DNA from: CBFHND01 sp965657085 | GTDB lineage: Bacteria > Pseudomonadota > Alphaproteobacteria > Rhodobacterales > Rhodobacteraceae | Reading direction: 5' to 3' | NCBI GenBank assembly: GCA_965657085.1 | Contig: CBFHND010000001.1 | Coordinates: 124,001 to 188,000 of the forward strand | DNA length: 64,000 nucleotides | In this document: positions 32,923-42,104 of the stretch, one piece after another | How positions within the stretch are numbered: the stretch's first letter is position 1 | How the letters are laid out: each line of letters starts with the position of its first letter | Translations under genes and position numbers: made by a program | Notes under the pieces: model-generated | Database searches by the model: none | Seen by the model: the letters and a program-made list of their open reading frames with translations, nothing else | Told to the model about the DNA's origin: nothing

Positions 32923-33827
32923 CAGGTCAAATCCTCAAGGGTGCGGCGCGCGGCCATGCCGGTGGCAAGAAAGGCCACGATGGCCGTCATCACAGGGATC
33001 AACAGCGGCACCAGCCACCCGGCCCCCACGAACCCCAAACCGGTCAGAAACCCGGCCTCTTCGCCGGAAGAGGGCAGCAGCAAGACCGCCGCGATACCGA
33101 TGATCGTGCCCACGGCGGCGCCCGCCAGCGCGCGCAGGGTGAAACGGCGAATGAAGGCCTGTGCGATGTACCTGTCGGTGGCACCCACCAGCCGCAGCAC
33201 GGCGATAACCTGTGCATTGGCGGCCAGTGCCGCGTTGGCGGCCAGTGTCACCATCGCGGCCACGGCGGCCCCGATCAGGATCGTCACCACCCATCCCAGC
33301 ACCCGCAACCGGGTCGCGGCCTGTGCCAAAGGTGCCCGCCAGCGGCTGTGATCGTCCAGACGCGCGCCCGGCACTTCGGCGGACAGGCGCAATTGCAGGC
33401 CCTGCGCGTCGAACCCCGAGGGCGCTTCGATCACCTCGATCAACCGTGGCACCGGCAACCCGTCCAGAGAGACATTCGGACCGAACCAAGGGGCAAGCAA
33501 AGCCGCCTGTTCCTCATCGCTCAATGCCCGCGCGCTGGCCACGCCGGGCGTTGTCTGCAAGATCGCAAGCGTTGCGTCAGTCTGGGCCGCGCGTTGATCC
33601 AGCGGGGCCACGATGCGGATCGTGGACGTGCGCGCCAGTTCGTCCCCCCACTGCGTTGCCAGCCGACCCGACGCCATGGACAGGGCCAGTGCAAACACTG
33701 CCAGAAAGGCCATGGCGGCAGCCGCGAACAGCGTCAGCTGAGCGGTAAACCCAGATGGTGGCACCACGCGGTCGGCTTGCCCGTCGCCCTTCAGCAAACC
33801 CATCACCATTTCGCGGTCAAAGGTCAC
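32922..33827 (-). CDS. ftsX: cell division protein FtsX
   Basis: A 301-aa membrane partner of FtsE that transmits ATPase cycles to periplasmic cell-wall hydrolases at the septum. It has a cytoplasmic N-terminus, a first transmembrane segment near residues 30-50, an extracellular loop of about 120 residues, and three C-terminal segments with VIAVLRLVGATDRYIAQAFIRR, the FtsX/permease-type signature. The start overlaps the ftsE stop by 4 bp (ATGA). Confidence 0.93.
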   Translation of the reverse strand: MTFDREMVMGLLKGDGQADRVVPPSGFTAQLTLFAAAAMAFLAVFALALSMASGRLATQWGDELARTSTIRIVAPLDQRAAQTDATLAILQTTPGVASARALSDEEQAALLAPWFGPNVSLDGLPVPRLIEVIEAPSGFDAQGLQLRLSAEVPGARLDDHSRWRAPLAQAATRLRVLGWVVTILIGAAVAAMVTLAANAALAANAQVIAVLRLVGATDRYIAQAFIRRFTLRALAGAAVGTIIGIAAVLLLPSSGEEAGFLTGLGFVGAGWLVPLLIPVMTAIVAFLATGMAARRTLEDLT

Positions 33828-34501
33828 AGGTCCGCCCCCGCCAACTGGATACGCCGGTTCGAAATGCGCAGCACCCGCGCCTGCACCTGTGCCTTGGCCG
33901 CGCGGATCAGGGACAGGTCATGGGTGGCGATCAGGACGGTCTTGCCCATCTTGTTCAGCTCGATCAGCAATTGCAGCAGCCGTTGCGACATGTCCCAGTC
34001 GACGTTGCCTGTGGGTTCGTCGGCCAGCACGACATCGGGCGACATGATCACCGCCCTTGCAAGCGCCGCGCGTTGACGTTCGCCGCCTGACAATTCCGGC
34101 GGCAGCGCCGCGGCCCGGTCCGTCAAACCGACCCAGGCCATCAATTCGGCCAGATCTGCGCCGCCTGCATCGGCCCCGCGGCCCGAGACCGTCAGCGGCA
34201 AGGCGATGTTGTCGGCGGCGGGCAGGTGATCCAGAAACTGCACGTCCTGATGCACCACGCCCACCTTGCGCCGCACCATCGCCACGTCGTCGCGGTCAAG
34301 GCCCCGCACATCGGCCCCGAACAGGCGCACGTGCCCTGCGGTGGGCAACAAGGCCCCGTAGCACAGTTTCAACAAAGTGGTTTTCCCCGCACCCGACGGG
34401 CCCGTCAGAAAGTGGAACGACCCCGGTGCCAGCTTGACGGAGATATCCGACAGCAGTTCGCCCCCGCCGTAACTGTAGGCCACATTTTCCAGCTCGATCA
34501 C
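33824..34501 (-). CDS. ftsE: cell division ATP-binding protein FtsE
   Basis: A 225-aa ABC ATPase. Walker A is GPSGAGKT at residues 34-41, the Q-loop is VGVVHQD, the signature is LSGGERQR, Walker B is VVLADEPTG, and the switch region is LIATHDLSL. It pairs with FtsX directly downstream and controls peptidoglycan hydrolysis in division. About 40 bp upstream of the ATG, on its sense strand, is one CCATAC unit (near 34542-34547) preceded by GAAA, as at the first unit of the rpoB repeat. Confidence 0.95.
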   Translation of the reverse strand: MIELENVAYSYGGGELLSDISVKLAPGSFHFLTGPSGAGKTTLLKLCYGALLPTAGHVRLFGADVRGLDRDDVAMVRRKVGVVHQDVQFLDHLPAADNIALPLTVSGRGADAGGADLAELMAWVGLTDRAAALPPELSGGERQRAALARAVIMSPDVVLADEPTGNVDWDMSQRLLQLLIELNKMGKTVLIATHDLSLIRAAKAQVQARVLRISNRRIQLAGADL

Positions 34502-34663
34502 ATCGGCCCCCGTTGATTGAATCTGTTGTGCCTGAGCATCGGTATGGTTTCAATCCGTCCTGTCTGTGGGTTCGGGGCCTGATTGCACTTTTCTGCGACG
34601 AAACTACAACATATGGTAGCGACAAGGGGCGAGAACGGGGTTCGAGATGCGGTGGGACGTAGC

Positions 34664-35473
34664 ATGAGGCTGATTTGTCCGAATTGTGATGCGCAATATG
34701 AAGTGCCGGATGATGTCATTCCGGTGGAAGGTCGGGATGTGCAGTGTTCCAACTGTGGCCAGACATGGTTTCAGCATCACGCCGATCACATGCCCGAGGA
34801 TGCCCCGGAACACCCATCCAATCACGATCAGGCAGAGGCGGTCGATGACACGCCCGCCGAAGATGAAGAGCGTGCGCCCGCGCCCGAACCGCAGCGCAAG
34901 GAACTGGACCCGTCCGTTGCCGACATTCTGCGCCAGGAGGCGGAACAGGAAGCCCGTGCACGTGCCAGCGAAAGCGCCCCCTTGGAAAGCCAGCCCGATC
35001 TGGGCCTTGACGACGCCAGCGACGACGATGAAGCCAGCCGGCGCGCCCGTGAAGCGCGGGAGCGGATGGCGAAAATGCGCGGCGAAGACCCGGCAGATGC
35101 TGCCACCGATGCGGCGGCCACGGCGGCGGCTATCGGATCACGGCGTGACCTTCTGCCCGACATCGAAGAGATCAACTCCACCCTGCGTTCCACCGGGGAC
35201 CGTCAGGTGGCAGGGAATGACACCGCCCCCGACGCGCCTGTGCGCAAACGCAAACGGCGCGGGTTCCGGCGTGGGTTTGTCATGGCGGCGCTGATCGTTG
35301 CGGTGATGGCGCTGATCTATGTCTATGCAGGACAGATCAGCGCGGCTGTGCCACAGCTTGCGGCACCGCTTGAGGCCTATGTGGCATGGGTGGATCAGAT
35401 GCGCGTCTGGCTCGGCAGTCAGGTGACGGGCTGGTTGACCTGGCTCGATACGCAATCAGCTTCCGAGGGCTGA
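34664..35473 (+). CDS. MJ0042-type zinc-finger membrane protein
   Basis: A 269-aa protein. Residues 1-38 form an MJ0042 zinc finger (LICPNCDAQYEVPDD, then CSNCGQTWF) with two CxxC pairs. A long acidic, Ala/Glu-rich linker follows, then a basic stretch (RKRKRRGFRR) and one transmembrane helix (MAALIVAVMALIYVYAG) at about residues 205-225, with a short periplasmic tail. The family is common in alphaproteobacteria and its function is unknown. It is divergent from ftsE, with about 160 bp between them, so it may share regulation with ftsEX. Confidence 0.87.
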   Translation: MRLICPNCDAQYEVPDDVIPVEGRDVQCSNCGQTWFQHHADHMPEDAPEHPSNHDQAEAVDDTPAEDEERAPAPEPQRKELDPSVADILRQEAEQEARARASESAPLESQPDLGLDDASDDDEASRRAREARERMAKMRGEDPADAATDAAATAAAIGSRRDLLPDIEEINSTLRSTGDRQVAGNDTAPDAPVRKRKRRGFRRGFVMAALIVAVMALIYVYAGQISAAVPQLAAPLEAYVAWVDQMRVWLGSQVTGWLTWLDTQSASEG

Positions 35474-35483
35474 TACCCGGCAG

Positions 35484-38087
35484 TCAGAAGCGGTCGAGCA
35501 ACCGTTTTAGATACTCCAACTCGACTTCGGGGCGTTCCCCTTCGCCAGAGCGGCGGCGGATTTCATCCAGAAGATCACGCGCCCGGCGATAGACATCATC
35601 GCCCTGCAACAACCCTTCGTCCGTGCCGGTGCCGCCATTGGCCCCCGGTGTACGGCCCAGGGGGTCCTGCGCTTCGGCGCGGCGGTCCCCTTCGGATTGG
35701 CCCTGCCCCGGCTGGCCTTGTTGTTGCTGTTGCGCCATCGCTTCGCCGAGTGACCGCATACCTTCGCGCAGGGCTTCCATGGCCTGCGCCTGATTGTCGA
35801 TGGCCCCGGCGTTGTCGCCGTCGCGCAGGGCATCCTCTGCGCCCTGCATGGCGCGGCCCGCACGGTCCAGCGCATCGCGGGCGGCATCACCTTCGGGCGT
35901 TCCGGCACCAGGCAGATTGCCCTGCTGGCGGCGCAATTCCTCGCGCAGCGCGCGCTGACGGTCGGCCAGGCTGCCATCGCCCTGTCCCTGACCTTCGGCG
36001 CTCTCGCCGGGCTGCGATCCTTCGCTGCCTTCCTGACCTTGGCCCTGCCCTTGTCCTTGGCTGTGCTCCTGACCACGGCCTTGACCGCCATCGCGGCCCT
36101 CGTTGCCCTGATTTTCACCGGCCTGCGCATCGGGGTTGAACTGTTCCTGCAGATCGCGGAACGCCTGATCACTCAGCCCTTGCTGTTCGCGCAGGGTTTC
36201 GGACAGGCCTTCCATGGCCTGTTCACCCGCACTTTGACCCTGCTGACCCTCGCCTTGAGTCATGCGCATGTTCTCCATGAGTTCCTGAAGCTCTTTGAGG
36301 GCCTGTTCGGCCTCCGCCATGCGGCCCTGCTCCATAAGCTCCTGAATGCGGTCCATCATGCGTTGAAGATCGTCCTGCGTCATCTGCATGGAATTCTGGT
36401 TCTGACCCTGCTGGCCTGCTTCTTCGTTGTCTTCGGCATCACGCTGTGCCTGACGTGACAACTGTTGCAGGTAGTCTTCGGTGGCGCGGCGCAATTCGTC
36501 CATCAGCTCGGCGATCTCGGCATCGGACGCGCCTTCGCGCATGGCTTGGGTGAGCCGTTCCTGCGCGCGGCGCATGCGTTCGAGCGCATCGGCCAGATCG
36601 CCTTCTTCGATCTCAAGCGCGAGGTCCCAAAGGCCCTGTGCCAGATCGCCCTGCTGTTCGTCCGACAACCCATAGTGGGCCAGCGTTTCCATCCGCCGGA
36701 TCATGCCGCGCAGACGCAGGTAAGTCGTCTCAGAGCGGAACACATCATCGGGTTGGAAGCTGACGGCGCGTAGAATTTGCGCGATGCGGCCCGCGTTGTC
36801 GCGCGACCACAACAGATCACGGCGCTGTTCGATGATGGCGGCAGCCACCGGATCAAAAAAGCGTCGCCCCGGCAGCACGATGGTGCGGGGCTCGGACTGG
36901 CCTTGCTGTTCGGCGGCATCCAGCGCGAAGAGGGTCACAGTCACAGGCAAATGCGCCCAGGGATGTTCCGAGAAATCCTCGATCAGATTTTCCTCGAAAT
37001 CATCGCGGCTGCCGGTGATGGGCATAGGCAGCGGCACGATCACTGCGGGGCGCGTTTCGGGGGAAATCGCCAATCCGTGGCGACGGTCAACCGACGCAAG
37101 GTCCAGTTCGATAACCGCCTCGCCCGCCTCGACCCCGTAGTCGTCCTGCGCGGCGAAGGGCAATGTCATCTCGCCCATGGCCGAAGGTTCAGGCGGGTCC
37201 AGCACTGCAACCTGCGGTGTGGTGTCGGGCAGCACGGTAACGTCCCATGTCCGACCGCCGGGGCCGTTGATGGCGATTGTGCCGTCCCGCACCACCGTGA
37301 AATCCTGCGCCGCGTCCGAGGCTGGCGGGATATCCCCCAAACGGCCCGATACGGTTTCCGCCACGGTCAGCGCACCCACTTCGCCGTAGAGACGCAGGGT
37401 GATCAGGCTTCCTTCGGGCAGGCTGAGCATGCCTGCGTCGATGTCATTGAGGTAGATCGTGGGCCGCCCGGTGTAGCGCGGGCTTTCGGCCCAGCCTTCC
37501 CAGACAGGGCCAGAGGCCAGTGCTGTGCCGCCGGGCGTCATTTCCGAGACGGATCCGACCTTCCAGATCGACCCGAACAGCAAAGCGACAGTAAAGGCGA
37601 TCACCGCCACGAACCGCAGGGCATAAGGATCATGCTTTGATATGCGGATCGTCGCGGGTACGGGTTTGGCCGCATTGGCCCGTTCTGCCATACGCGCCTG
37701 ATGCGCCCGCCAGACAGCAGCCGATGCCGCGTCGGTCTGTCCGATGGCCTGTTCGTCCAGAAGCGCCTGAATAGGTCGGCCCGGCAAGCTTTGATCGAGC
37801 CGTGCCAGCGCATCGGCCCGCATGGGCAACCGAAACCGTCGCAACGCATAGATCAGTGCCGCAAGACCGCCCACGCAAGCGATCACTGCGGTAATCCACA
37901 CCGCTTCGACCGCAACGATGTCCTGCAATCCCAGCATCAGGGCGGCCAGCACCCCGAACACGATGGCAGCCAGCGGCCACAGGGCCAGCGACAGGCGTTC
38001 GGCCAGCATTCCGGCCCACGTCAGCCGCAAGGGCCACCGCAAGGCCGTCAGGCCGCGTCGCACGTCATGCCGGGAAAAATTGGCCAT
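35484..38087 (-). CDS. TIGR02302/DUF4175-family membrane protein
   Basis: An 867-aa protein with three N-terminal hydrophobic segments (near 25-50, 60-85 and 160-180), a large extracytoplasmic-type domain, and a long C-terminal region very rich in Gln, Gly, Glu and Met with coiled-coil character. Repeats of GQGQ, MQMTQDDLQRMMDRIQELM and similar are present. This is the pattern of the alphaproteobacterial low-complexity family TIGR02302, whose function is unknown. It starts 38 bp after the lysA stop and ends the argH-lysA strand run. Confidence 0.88.
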   Translation of the reverse strand: MANFSRHDVRRGLTALRWPLRLTWAGMLAERLSLALWPLAAIVFGVLAALMLGLQDIVAVEAVWITAVIACVGGLAALIYALRRFRLPMRADALARLDQSLPGRPIQALLDEQAIGQTDAASAAVWRAHQARMAERANAAKPVPATIRISKHDPYALRFVAVIAFTVALLFGSIWKVGSVSEMTPGGTALASGPVWEGWAESPRYTGRPTIYLNDIDAGMLSLPEGSLITLRLYGEVGALTVAETVSGRLGDIPPASDAAQDFTVVRDGTIAINGPGGRTWDVTVLPDTTPQVAVLDPPEPSAMGEMTLPFAAQDDYGVEAGEAVIELDLASVDRRHGLAISPETRPAVIVPLPMPITGSRDDFEENLIEDFSEHPWAHLPVTVTLFALDAAEQQGQSEPRTIVLPGRRFFDPVAAAIIEQRRDLLWSRDNAGRIAQILRAVSFQPDDVFRSETTYLRLRGMIRRMETLAHYGLSDEQQGDLAQGLWDLALEIEEGDLADALERMRRAQERLTQAMREGASDAEIAELMDELRRATEDYLQQLSRQAQRDAEDNEEAGQQGQNQNSMQMTQDDLQRMMDRIQELMEQGRMAEAEQALKELQELMENMRMTQGEGQQGQSAGEQAMEGLSETLREQQGLSDQAFRDLQEQFNPDAQAGENQGNEGRDGGQGRGQEHSQGQGQGQGQEGSEGSQPGESAEGQGQGDGSLADRQRALREELRRQQGNLPGAGTPEGDAARDALDRAGRAMQGAEDALRDGDNAGAIDNQAQAMEALREGMRSLGEAMAQQQQQGQPGQGQSEGDRRAEAQDPLGRTPGANGGTGTDEGLLQGDDVYRRARDLLDEIRRRSGEGERPEVELEYLKRLLDRF

Positions 38088-38125
38088 GCATACTCATCCT
38101 CAAAGCTCCGGGCGCACCATAGCAC

Positions 38126-39391
38126 CTAAAGCCATTCTGGAATGGTATCCCGATTTATCATTTCGTCAAAGGTCGGGCGTCGGCGGATAACCGCGAATTG
38201 ATCACCTTTCACCAGAACCTCGGGAATCATGGGCCGCGTGTTGTATTCGCTGCTCATGACTGCGCCATAGGCGCCCGCACTGCGGAAGGCCACAAGATCG
38301 TCAGCCGCCAATGGCGGCATCATCCGCTGCTTGGCAAAGGTGTCGCCAGATTCGCACACCGGCCCCACGATGTCATAGGGCTGTTGTTCGGTGCCGGGCG
38401 CGGGTTCGACCACGGGGACGATATCGTGGTGCGCCTCGTACATCGCGGGACGGATCAGATCGTTCATCGCCCCATCGAGGATCAGGAAATCGCGGTCTTC
38501 GCCGGATTTGACGTAGATGACCTTGCTGACCATCAGGCCCGCGTTGCCCGCGATCAGGCGACCCGGTTCGATCTCGATTTCGCAACCAAGGTGCCCCACA
38601 GTACGCTTGATCAGCGCGCCATAGTCCACCGGCAAGGGCGGTGCTTCGTTGCTGCGGGCGTAGGGGATGCCAAGCCCGCCGCCGAGGTCCAGTCGCCGGA
38701 TGTCGTGCCCATCCGCACGCAGGACCTCGGTCAGCTCGGCCACCTTGAGGTAGGCCTGCTCAAACGGGGCAAGCTCGGTCAATTGGCTGCCGATGTGCAC
38801 GTCGATGCCGATCACCTCAATGCCCGGCAGGCTGGCCGCCAGCGCATAGACTTCGCGCGCACGCGAGATCGGGATGCCGAACTTGTTCTCGGATTTGCCG
38901 GTGGCGATCTTGGCGTGCGTTTTCGCATCCACATCGGGGTTAATGCGGATGGTGATGGGCGCGGTCATGCCCAGCTCGGTCGCTACCGCGCTCAGCACGT
39001 GCATTTCGGGCTCGGATTCGACGTTGAACTGGCGGATGCCGCCTGTCAGCGCCGTTCGGATTTCATCGGCGGTCTTGCCGACACCGCTGAACACGATGCG
39101 CGCGCCCGGAACACCTGCTGCCCGGGCGCGCAGGTATTCACCGCCCGACACCACGTCCATGCCAGCACCTGCATCGCCCAGCGTTTTCAGGATCGCCTGA
39201 TTGCTGGCGGCCTTCATTGCGTAGCAGACAAGGTGGTCCATGCCCTCAAGCGCCTCGTCGAACAGGCGGTAGTGGCGCAAGAGCGTGGCCGTCGAATAGA
39301 CGTAAAACGGCGTGCCAACGGCGGCTGCGATTTCAGCCACCGGCACGTCCTCGGCGTACAAGGCACCGTCGCGGTAAAGAAAATGATCCAT
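38126..39391 (-). CDS. lysA: diaminopimelate decarboxylase
   Basis: A 421-aa PLP enzyme that makes lysine from meso-diaminopimelate. The PLP lysine is Lys60 in CYAMKAASN. It also has the HIGSQL motif near residue 200, the GGGLGIPY glycine loop, the EPGRLIAGNAG phosphate-binding region, and the C-terminal CESGDTFAK segment that supplies the active-site cysteine. Full length. It follows the DUF2834 gene by 45 bp in an argH-to-lysA run, joining arginine and lysine synthesis. Confidence 0.97.
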   Translation of the reverse strand: MDHFLYRDGALYAEDVPVAEIAAAVGTPFYVYSTATLLRHYRLFDEALEGMDHLVCYAMKAASNQAILKTLGDAGAGMDVVSGGEYLRARAAGVPGARIVFSGVGKTADEIRTALTGGIRQFNVESEPEMHVLSAVATELGMTAPITIRINPDVDAKTHAKIATGKSENKFGIPISRAREVYALAASLPGIEVIGIDVHIGSQLTELAPFEQAYLKVAELTEVLRADGHDIRRLDLGGGLGIPYARSNEAPPLPVDYGALIKRTVGHLGCEIEIEPGRLIAGNAGLMVSKVIYVKSGEDRDFLILDGAMNDLIRPAMYEAHHDIVPVVEPAPGTEQQPYDIVGPVCESGDTFAKQRMMPPLAADDLVAFRSAGAYGAVMSSEYNTRPMIPEVLVKGDQFAVIRRRPTFDEMINRDTIPEWL

Positions 39392-39436
39392 GAGGTCGCC
39401 TTAGATCAGCCGGGCGGCGGGTTCAATCCATCCCGT

Positions 39437-39754
39437 TCAGGCCACGGGCCGGGTGCGCAGGAAGAGGTAGAGCGGCAAGCCGCAGCTGACGCCGATACCG
39501 AACGTGGCCGGAATGGCAACAAGCGCGGTCCAGTTGCGGCGCACCCAGACCTCGGCAATGATCCAGACGGTCAGGGCCACAGCGGCGATTGTCAGGTCCC
39601 ACACCAGCCCGCTGGCGGCGGCATTGACATGCCAGGCATCGACCATGGCCATCAGGTCATAGCCGTTTTCATTGAACCAGGTGATGAAGTAATACATCGG
39701 GTGCACTGCACCCCAGACGGCCAGCGCCAGATAGATCATACGCAATGGGGACAT
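39437..39754 (-). CDS. DUF2834 membrane protein
   Basis: A 105-aa protein with three predicted transmembrane segments. It begins MSPLRMIYLALAVWGAVHPMYYF and contains WDLTIAAVALTVWIIAE, matching the DUF2834 family of unknown function. The ATG directly follows the stop of the small lipoprotein gene (TGAATG). It is part of the argH-lysA unit. Confidence 0.85.
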   Translation of the reverse strand: MSPLRMIYLALAVWGAVHPMYYFITWFNENGYDLMAMVDAWHVNAAASGLVWDLTIAAVALTVWIIAEVWVRRNWTALVAIPATFGIGVSCGLPLYLFLRTRPVA

Positions 39755-39919
39755 TCAGAATTTCCTAATCACTCCGACCCGCGCATAGCCCGAGACCGTG
39801 ACGCCGGGTTCGGTGGCCGAGGGTTGCTGACGGTCATGCTCATTGCGCGCGCCAGTGCCGTTTGGTTCACATGCACCAAGCGCAAGCATCGCCAGACCGC
39901 AGAGGCCGGCGCGGATCAA
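39755..39919 (-). CDS. tiny lipoprotein with TTG start
   Basis: A 54-aa predicted lipoprotein, MIRAGLCGLAMLALGAC..., with a lipobox (LGAC) at residues 13-16 and a short hydrophilic tail. The start is a TTG that overlaps the preceding stop (TTGA) and has GGAG about seven bases upstream. No ATG is available in this frame. It is the second of two consecutive tiny lipoproteins after argH, an arrangement like the small entericidin or LptM-type lipoproteins often found next to lysA; LptM (YifL) is a speculative match. Its size makes it easy to miss. Confidence 0.65.
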   Translation of the reverse strand: MIRAGLCGLAMLALGACEPNGTGARNEHDRQQPSATEPGVTVSGYARVGVIRKF

Positions 39920-40092
39920 AAGATGCTCCCCCCGACGTGGAAGGCCCCCTTGCGCATACCGACGCCGACGCTGGGATGCACCCCGCCCGAACCGACGCTG
40001 ACACCCGCAGTCAGGGTCGGTTGCACCGGTTCGCCATCCGCACCGCAGGCGGCAAGGGCCAGAACACTTATCACTGCAAACATCTGGATCAT
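39916..40092 (-). CDS. tiny lipoprotein after argH
   Basis: A 58-aa predicted lipoprotein, MIQMFAVISVLALAAC, with a lipobox (LAAC) and a mature tail rich in Gly, Ser and Val (TLTAGVSVGSGGVHPSVGVG). The ATG at 40092 overlaps the argH stop as ATGA, and its own stop overlaps the following TTG-start lipoprotein. No function is assigned; a C-terminal beta-rich Gly/Val pattern is all that can be seen. Confidence 0.7.
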   Translation of the reverse strand: MIQMFAVISVLALAACGADGEPVQPTLTAGVSVGSGGVHPSVGVGMRKGAFHVGGSIF

Positions 40093-41480
40093 AAAACGAT
40101 TTCCTTCCACCGCTTGACCTGCGCGCGCACCTGCACGGGCGCTGTTCCGCCATAGGATATACGCGAATTCACCGAGTTTTGCACCCCCAGCACCTCCATG
40201 ACGTCGGCGGTGATCTGCGCGTGCACGCCTTGCATGTCCTCAAGGCTGAGATCAGGCAGGTCACAGCCCTTGCCCTCGGCCAGTGCCACAAGCGCGCCCG
40301 TCACGTGGTGTGCATCGCGGAAGGGCATGCCCAGCACCCGCACCAACCAGTCGGCCAGATCGGTGGCTGTGGAAAAGCCGGAGCCCGCCGCCGCCGCAAG
40401 GCAGTCGCGGTTGGCGGTCATGTCGCGCACCATCCCCTCCATCGCGGCCAGCGCCAGCATCCAGTTGTCGGCGGCGTCGAACACCTGTTCCTTGTCTTCC
40501 TGCATGTCCTTGGAATAGGCCAGTGGCAGCCCTTTCATCACCATCATCAGCGCGGTGTTGGCCCCAAAGATGCGGCCCACCTTGGCACGGATCAGCTCGG
40601 CGGCGTCGGGATTTTTCTTTTGTGGCATGATCGAACTGCCCGTACTGAAGCGATCCGACAGCGTGACAAAGCGGAACTGCGCGGAGGACCAGATCACCAG
40701 TTCTTCGGCGAAGCGGCTGAGGTGCATGGCGCAGATGCTGGCGGTGCTCAGGAACTCCAGCGCGAAATCCCGGTCGCTGACCGCGTCCAGCGAATTGGCG
40801 GCAGGCCGATCAAAGCCAAGGGCGCTGGCCGTCATGTCGCGGTCGATGGGAAAGCTGGTGCCGGCCAGCGCGGCCGCACCCAGCGGGCTTTCGTTCATCC
40901 GGGCGCGTGCGTCACGTACCCGGCTGAGGTCACGGCCGAACATTTCCACGTAGGCCATCATGTGGTGGCCCCATGTGACAGGCTGTGCGGTCTGCAGGTG
41001 GGTAAACCCGGGCATGACCCAATCCGCGCCGGCCTCGGCCTGTGCCAGAAGCGCACGGATCAGAGCCAGAAGGCCCGCATCGGCGGCGTCCAACTGGTCG
41101 CGCACCCAAAGTTTGAAATCGGTGGCCACCTGATCGTTGCGGCTGCGGCCTGTGTGCAGGCGGCCCGCCGGTTCGCCAATCACCTCTTTCAGGCGCGCCT
41201 CGACGTTCATGTGGATGTCTTCAAGTGCTGTCGAAAAGGCGAATGTCCCGCCTTCGATTTCTGACAAGACCGTGAGCAGCCCTTCCCGGATCGCCTCGGC
41301 GTCGCTATTGCTGATGATGTCCGTCGCAGCCAACATTTGCGCATGGGCGCGCGAGCCTGCAATATCCTGTGCTGCCATACGCTGATCGAACCCGATCGAG
41401 GCATTGATTGCCTCCATGATCGCATCCGGACCAGCGGCAAAGCGGCCGCCCCACATGGTGTTTGCAGTCTTGTCTGTCAT
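40089..41480 (-). CDS. argH: argininosuccinate lyase
   Basis: A 463-aa enzyme of the fumarase/aspartase superfamily that cleaves argininosuccinate to arginine and fumarate. It has MWGGRFAAGPD at the N-terminus, HTGRSRNDQVATDF, and the superfamily signature GSSIMPQKKNPD. The ATG at 41480 was chosen to fit family N-termini (MTDKTANTMWGGRF). It is divergent from the tlpA-type gene with only 22 bp between the two start codons, so the two promoters must lie in or beyond each other's coding region. Confidence 0.97.
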   Translation of the reverse strand: MTDKTANTMWGGRFAAGPDAIMEAINASIGFDQRMAAQDIAGSRAHAQMLAATDIISNSDAEAIREGLLTVLSEIEGGTFAFSTALEDIHMNVEARLKEVIGEPAGRLHTGRSRNDQVATDFKLWVRDQLDAADAGLLALIRALLAQAEAGADWVMPGFTHLQTAQPVTWGHHMMAYVEMFGRDLSRVRDARARMNESPLGAAALAGTSFPIDRDMTASALGFDRPAANSLDAVSDRDFALEFLSTASICAMHLSRFAEELVIWSSAQFRFVTLSDRFSTGSSIMPQKKNPDAAELIRAKVGRIFGANTALMMVMKGLPLAYSKDMQEDKEQVFDAADNWMLALAAMEGMVRDMTANRDCLAAAAGSGFSTATDLADWLVRVLGMPFRDAHHVTGALVALAEGKGCDLPDLSLEDMQGVHAQITADVMEVLGVQNSVNSRISYGGTAPVQVRAQVKRWKEIVL

Positions 41481-41502
41481 GGTCTGACCCTTCGGAGGGA
41501 AA

Positions 41503-42069
41503 ATGAAGAAACTTGTTGCTGCGCTCATCTATACGGCCCTTGTCGTTGGTGCAAACCCCGCCTTGGCCGATATCGATGCCGCAATCGCCCTGCGTGACGG
41601 CGATATGAAGAAACTGGTCTTTCACACCACACCGCAGGCCGCATCGAATGCAGCCTTTCAATTGGCCGACGACGGCGGCACCGCCACGCTCGAAGATTGG
41701 CGGGGCAAGTGGGTTTTGCTGAACTTCTGGGCCACGTGGTGCGCCCCCTGCCGCCATGAAATGCCGATGCTTTCAGCCCTGCAAACCGAATTTGGTGGCG
41801 ATGATTTCGAAGTGCTGACGGTGGCCACGGGTCGCAATTCACCTGCGGGGATCAAGAAATTCTTCAAGGACACCGGCATCGACAACCTGCCGCGGCATCA
41901 GGACCCCAAACAGGCGCTTGCCAGCCAAATGGGCATCTTCGGCCTGCCGATCACCGTGATCCTGAACCCCGAAGGCCAGGAGATCGCACGTCTGCGTGGG
42001 GATGCCGATTGGTCCAGCGACAGCGCCAAGGCGATCATTGCAGAGTTGATCGGGGCCGAGGGCAAATAA
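41503..42069 (+). CDS. TlpA-family thiol-disulfide oxidoreductase
   Basis: A 188-aa periplasmic thioredoxin-fold protein. The signal peptide is MKKLVAALIYTALVVGANPALA-D, and the redox motif is WCAPC with Cys80 and Cys83 after LLNFWAT. A cis-proline-type loop (GLPITVIL) follows near residue 150. Such proteins reduce apo-cytochrome c or other envelope thiols. The GGAGGG ribosome-binding site overlaps the argH-proximal end of the 22-bp divergent spacer. Confidence 0.92.
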   Translation: MKKLVAALIYTALVVGANPALADIDAAIALRDGDMKKLVFHTTPQAASNAAFQLADDGGTATLEDWRGKWVLLNFWATWCAPCRHEMPMLSALQTEFGGDDFEVLTVATGRNSPAGIKKFFKDTGIDNLPRHQDPKQALASQMGIFGLPITVILNPEGQEIARLRGDADWSSDSAKAIIAELIGAEGK

Positions 42070-42104
42070 TCACCGGCATATGGCAGCAGCCGTTTCTGCT
42101 TTGG

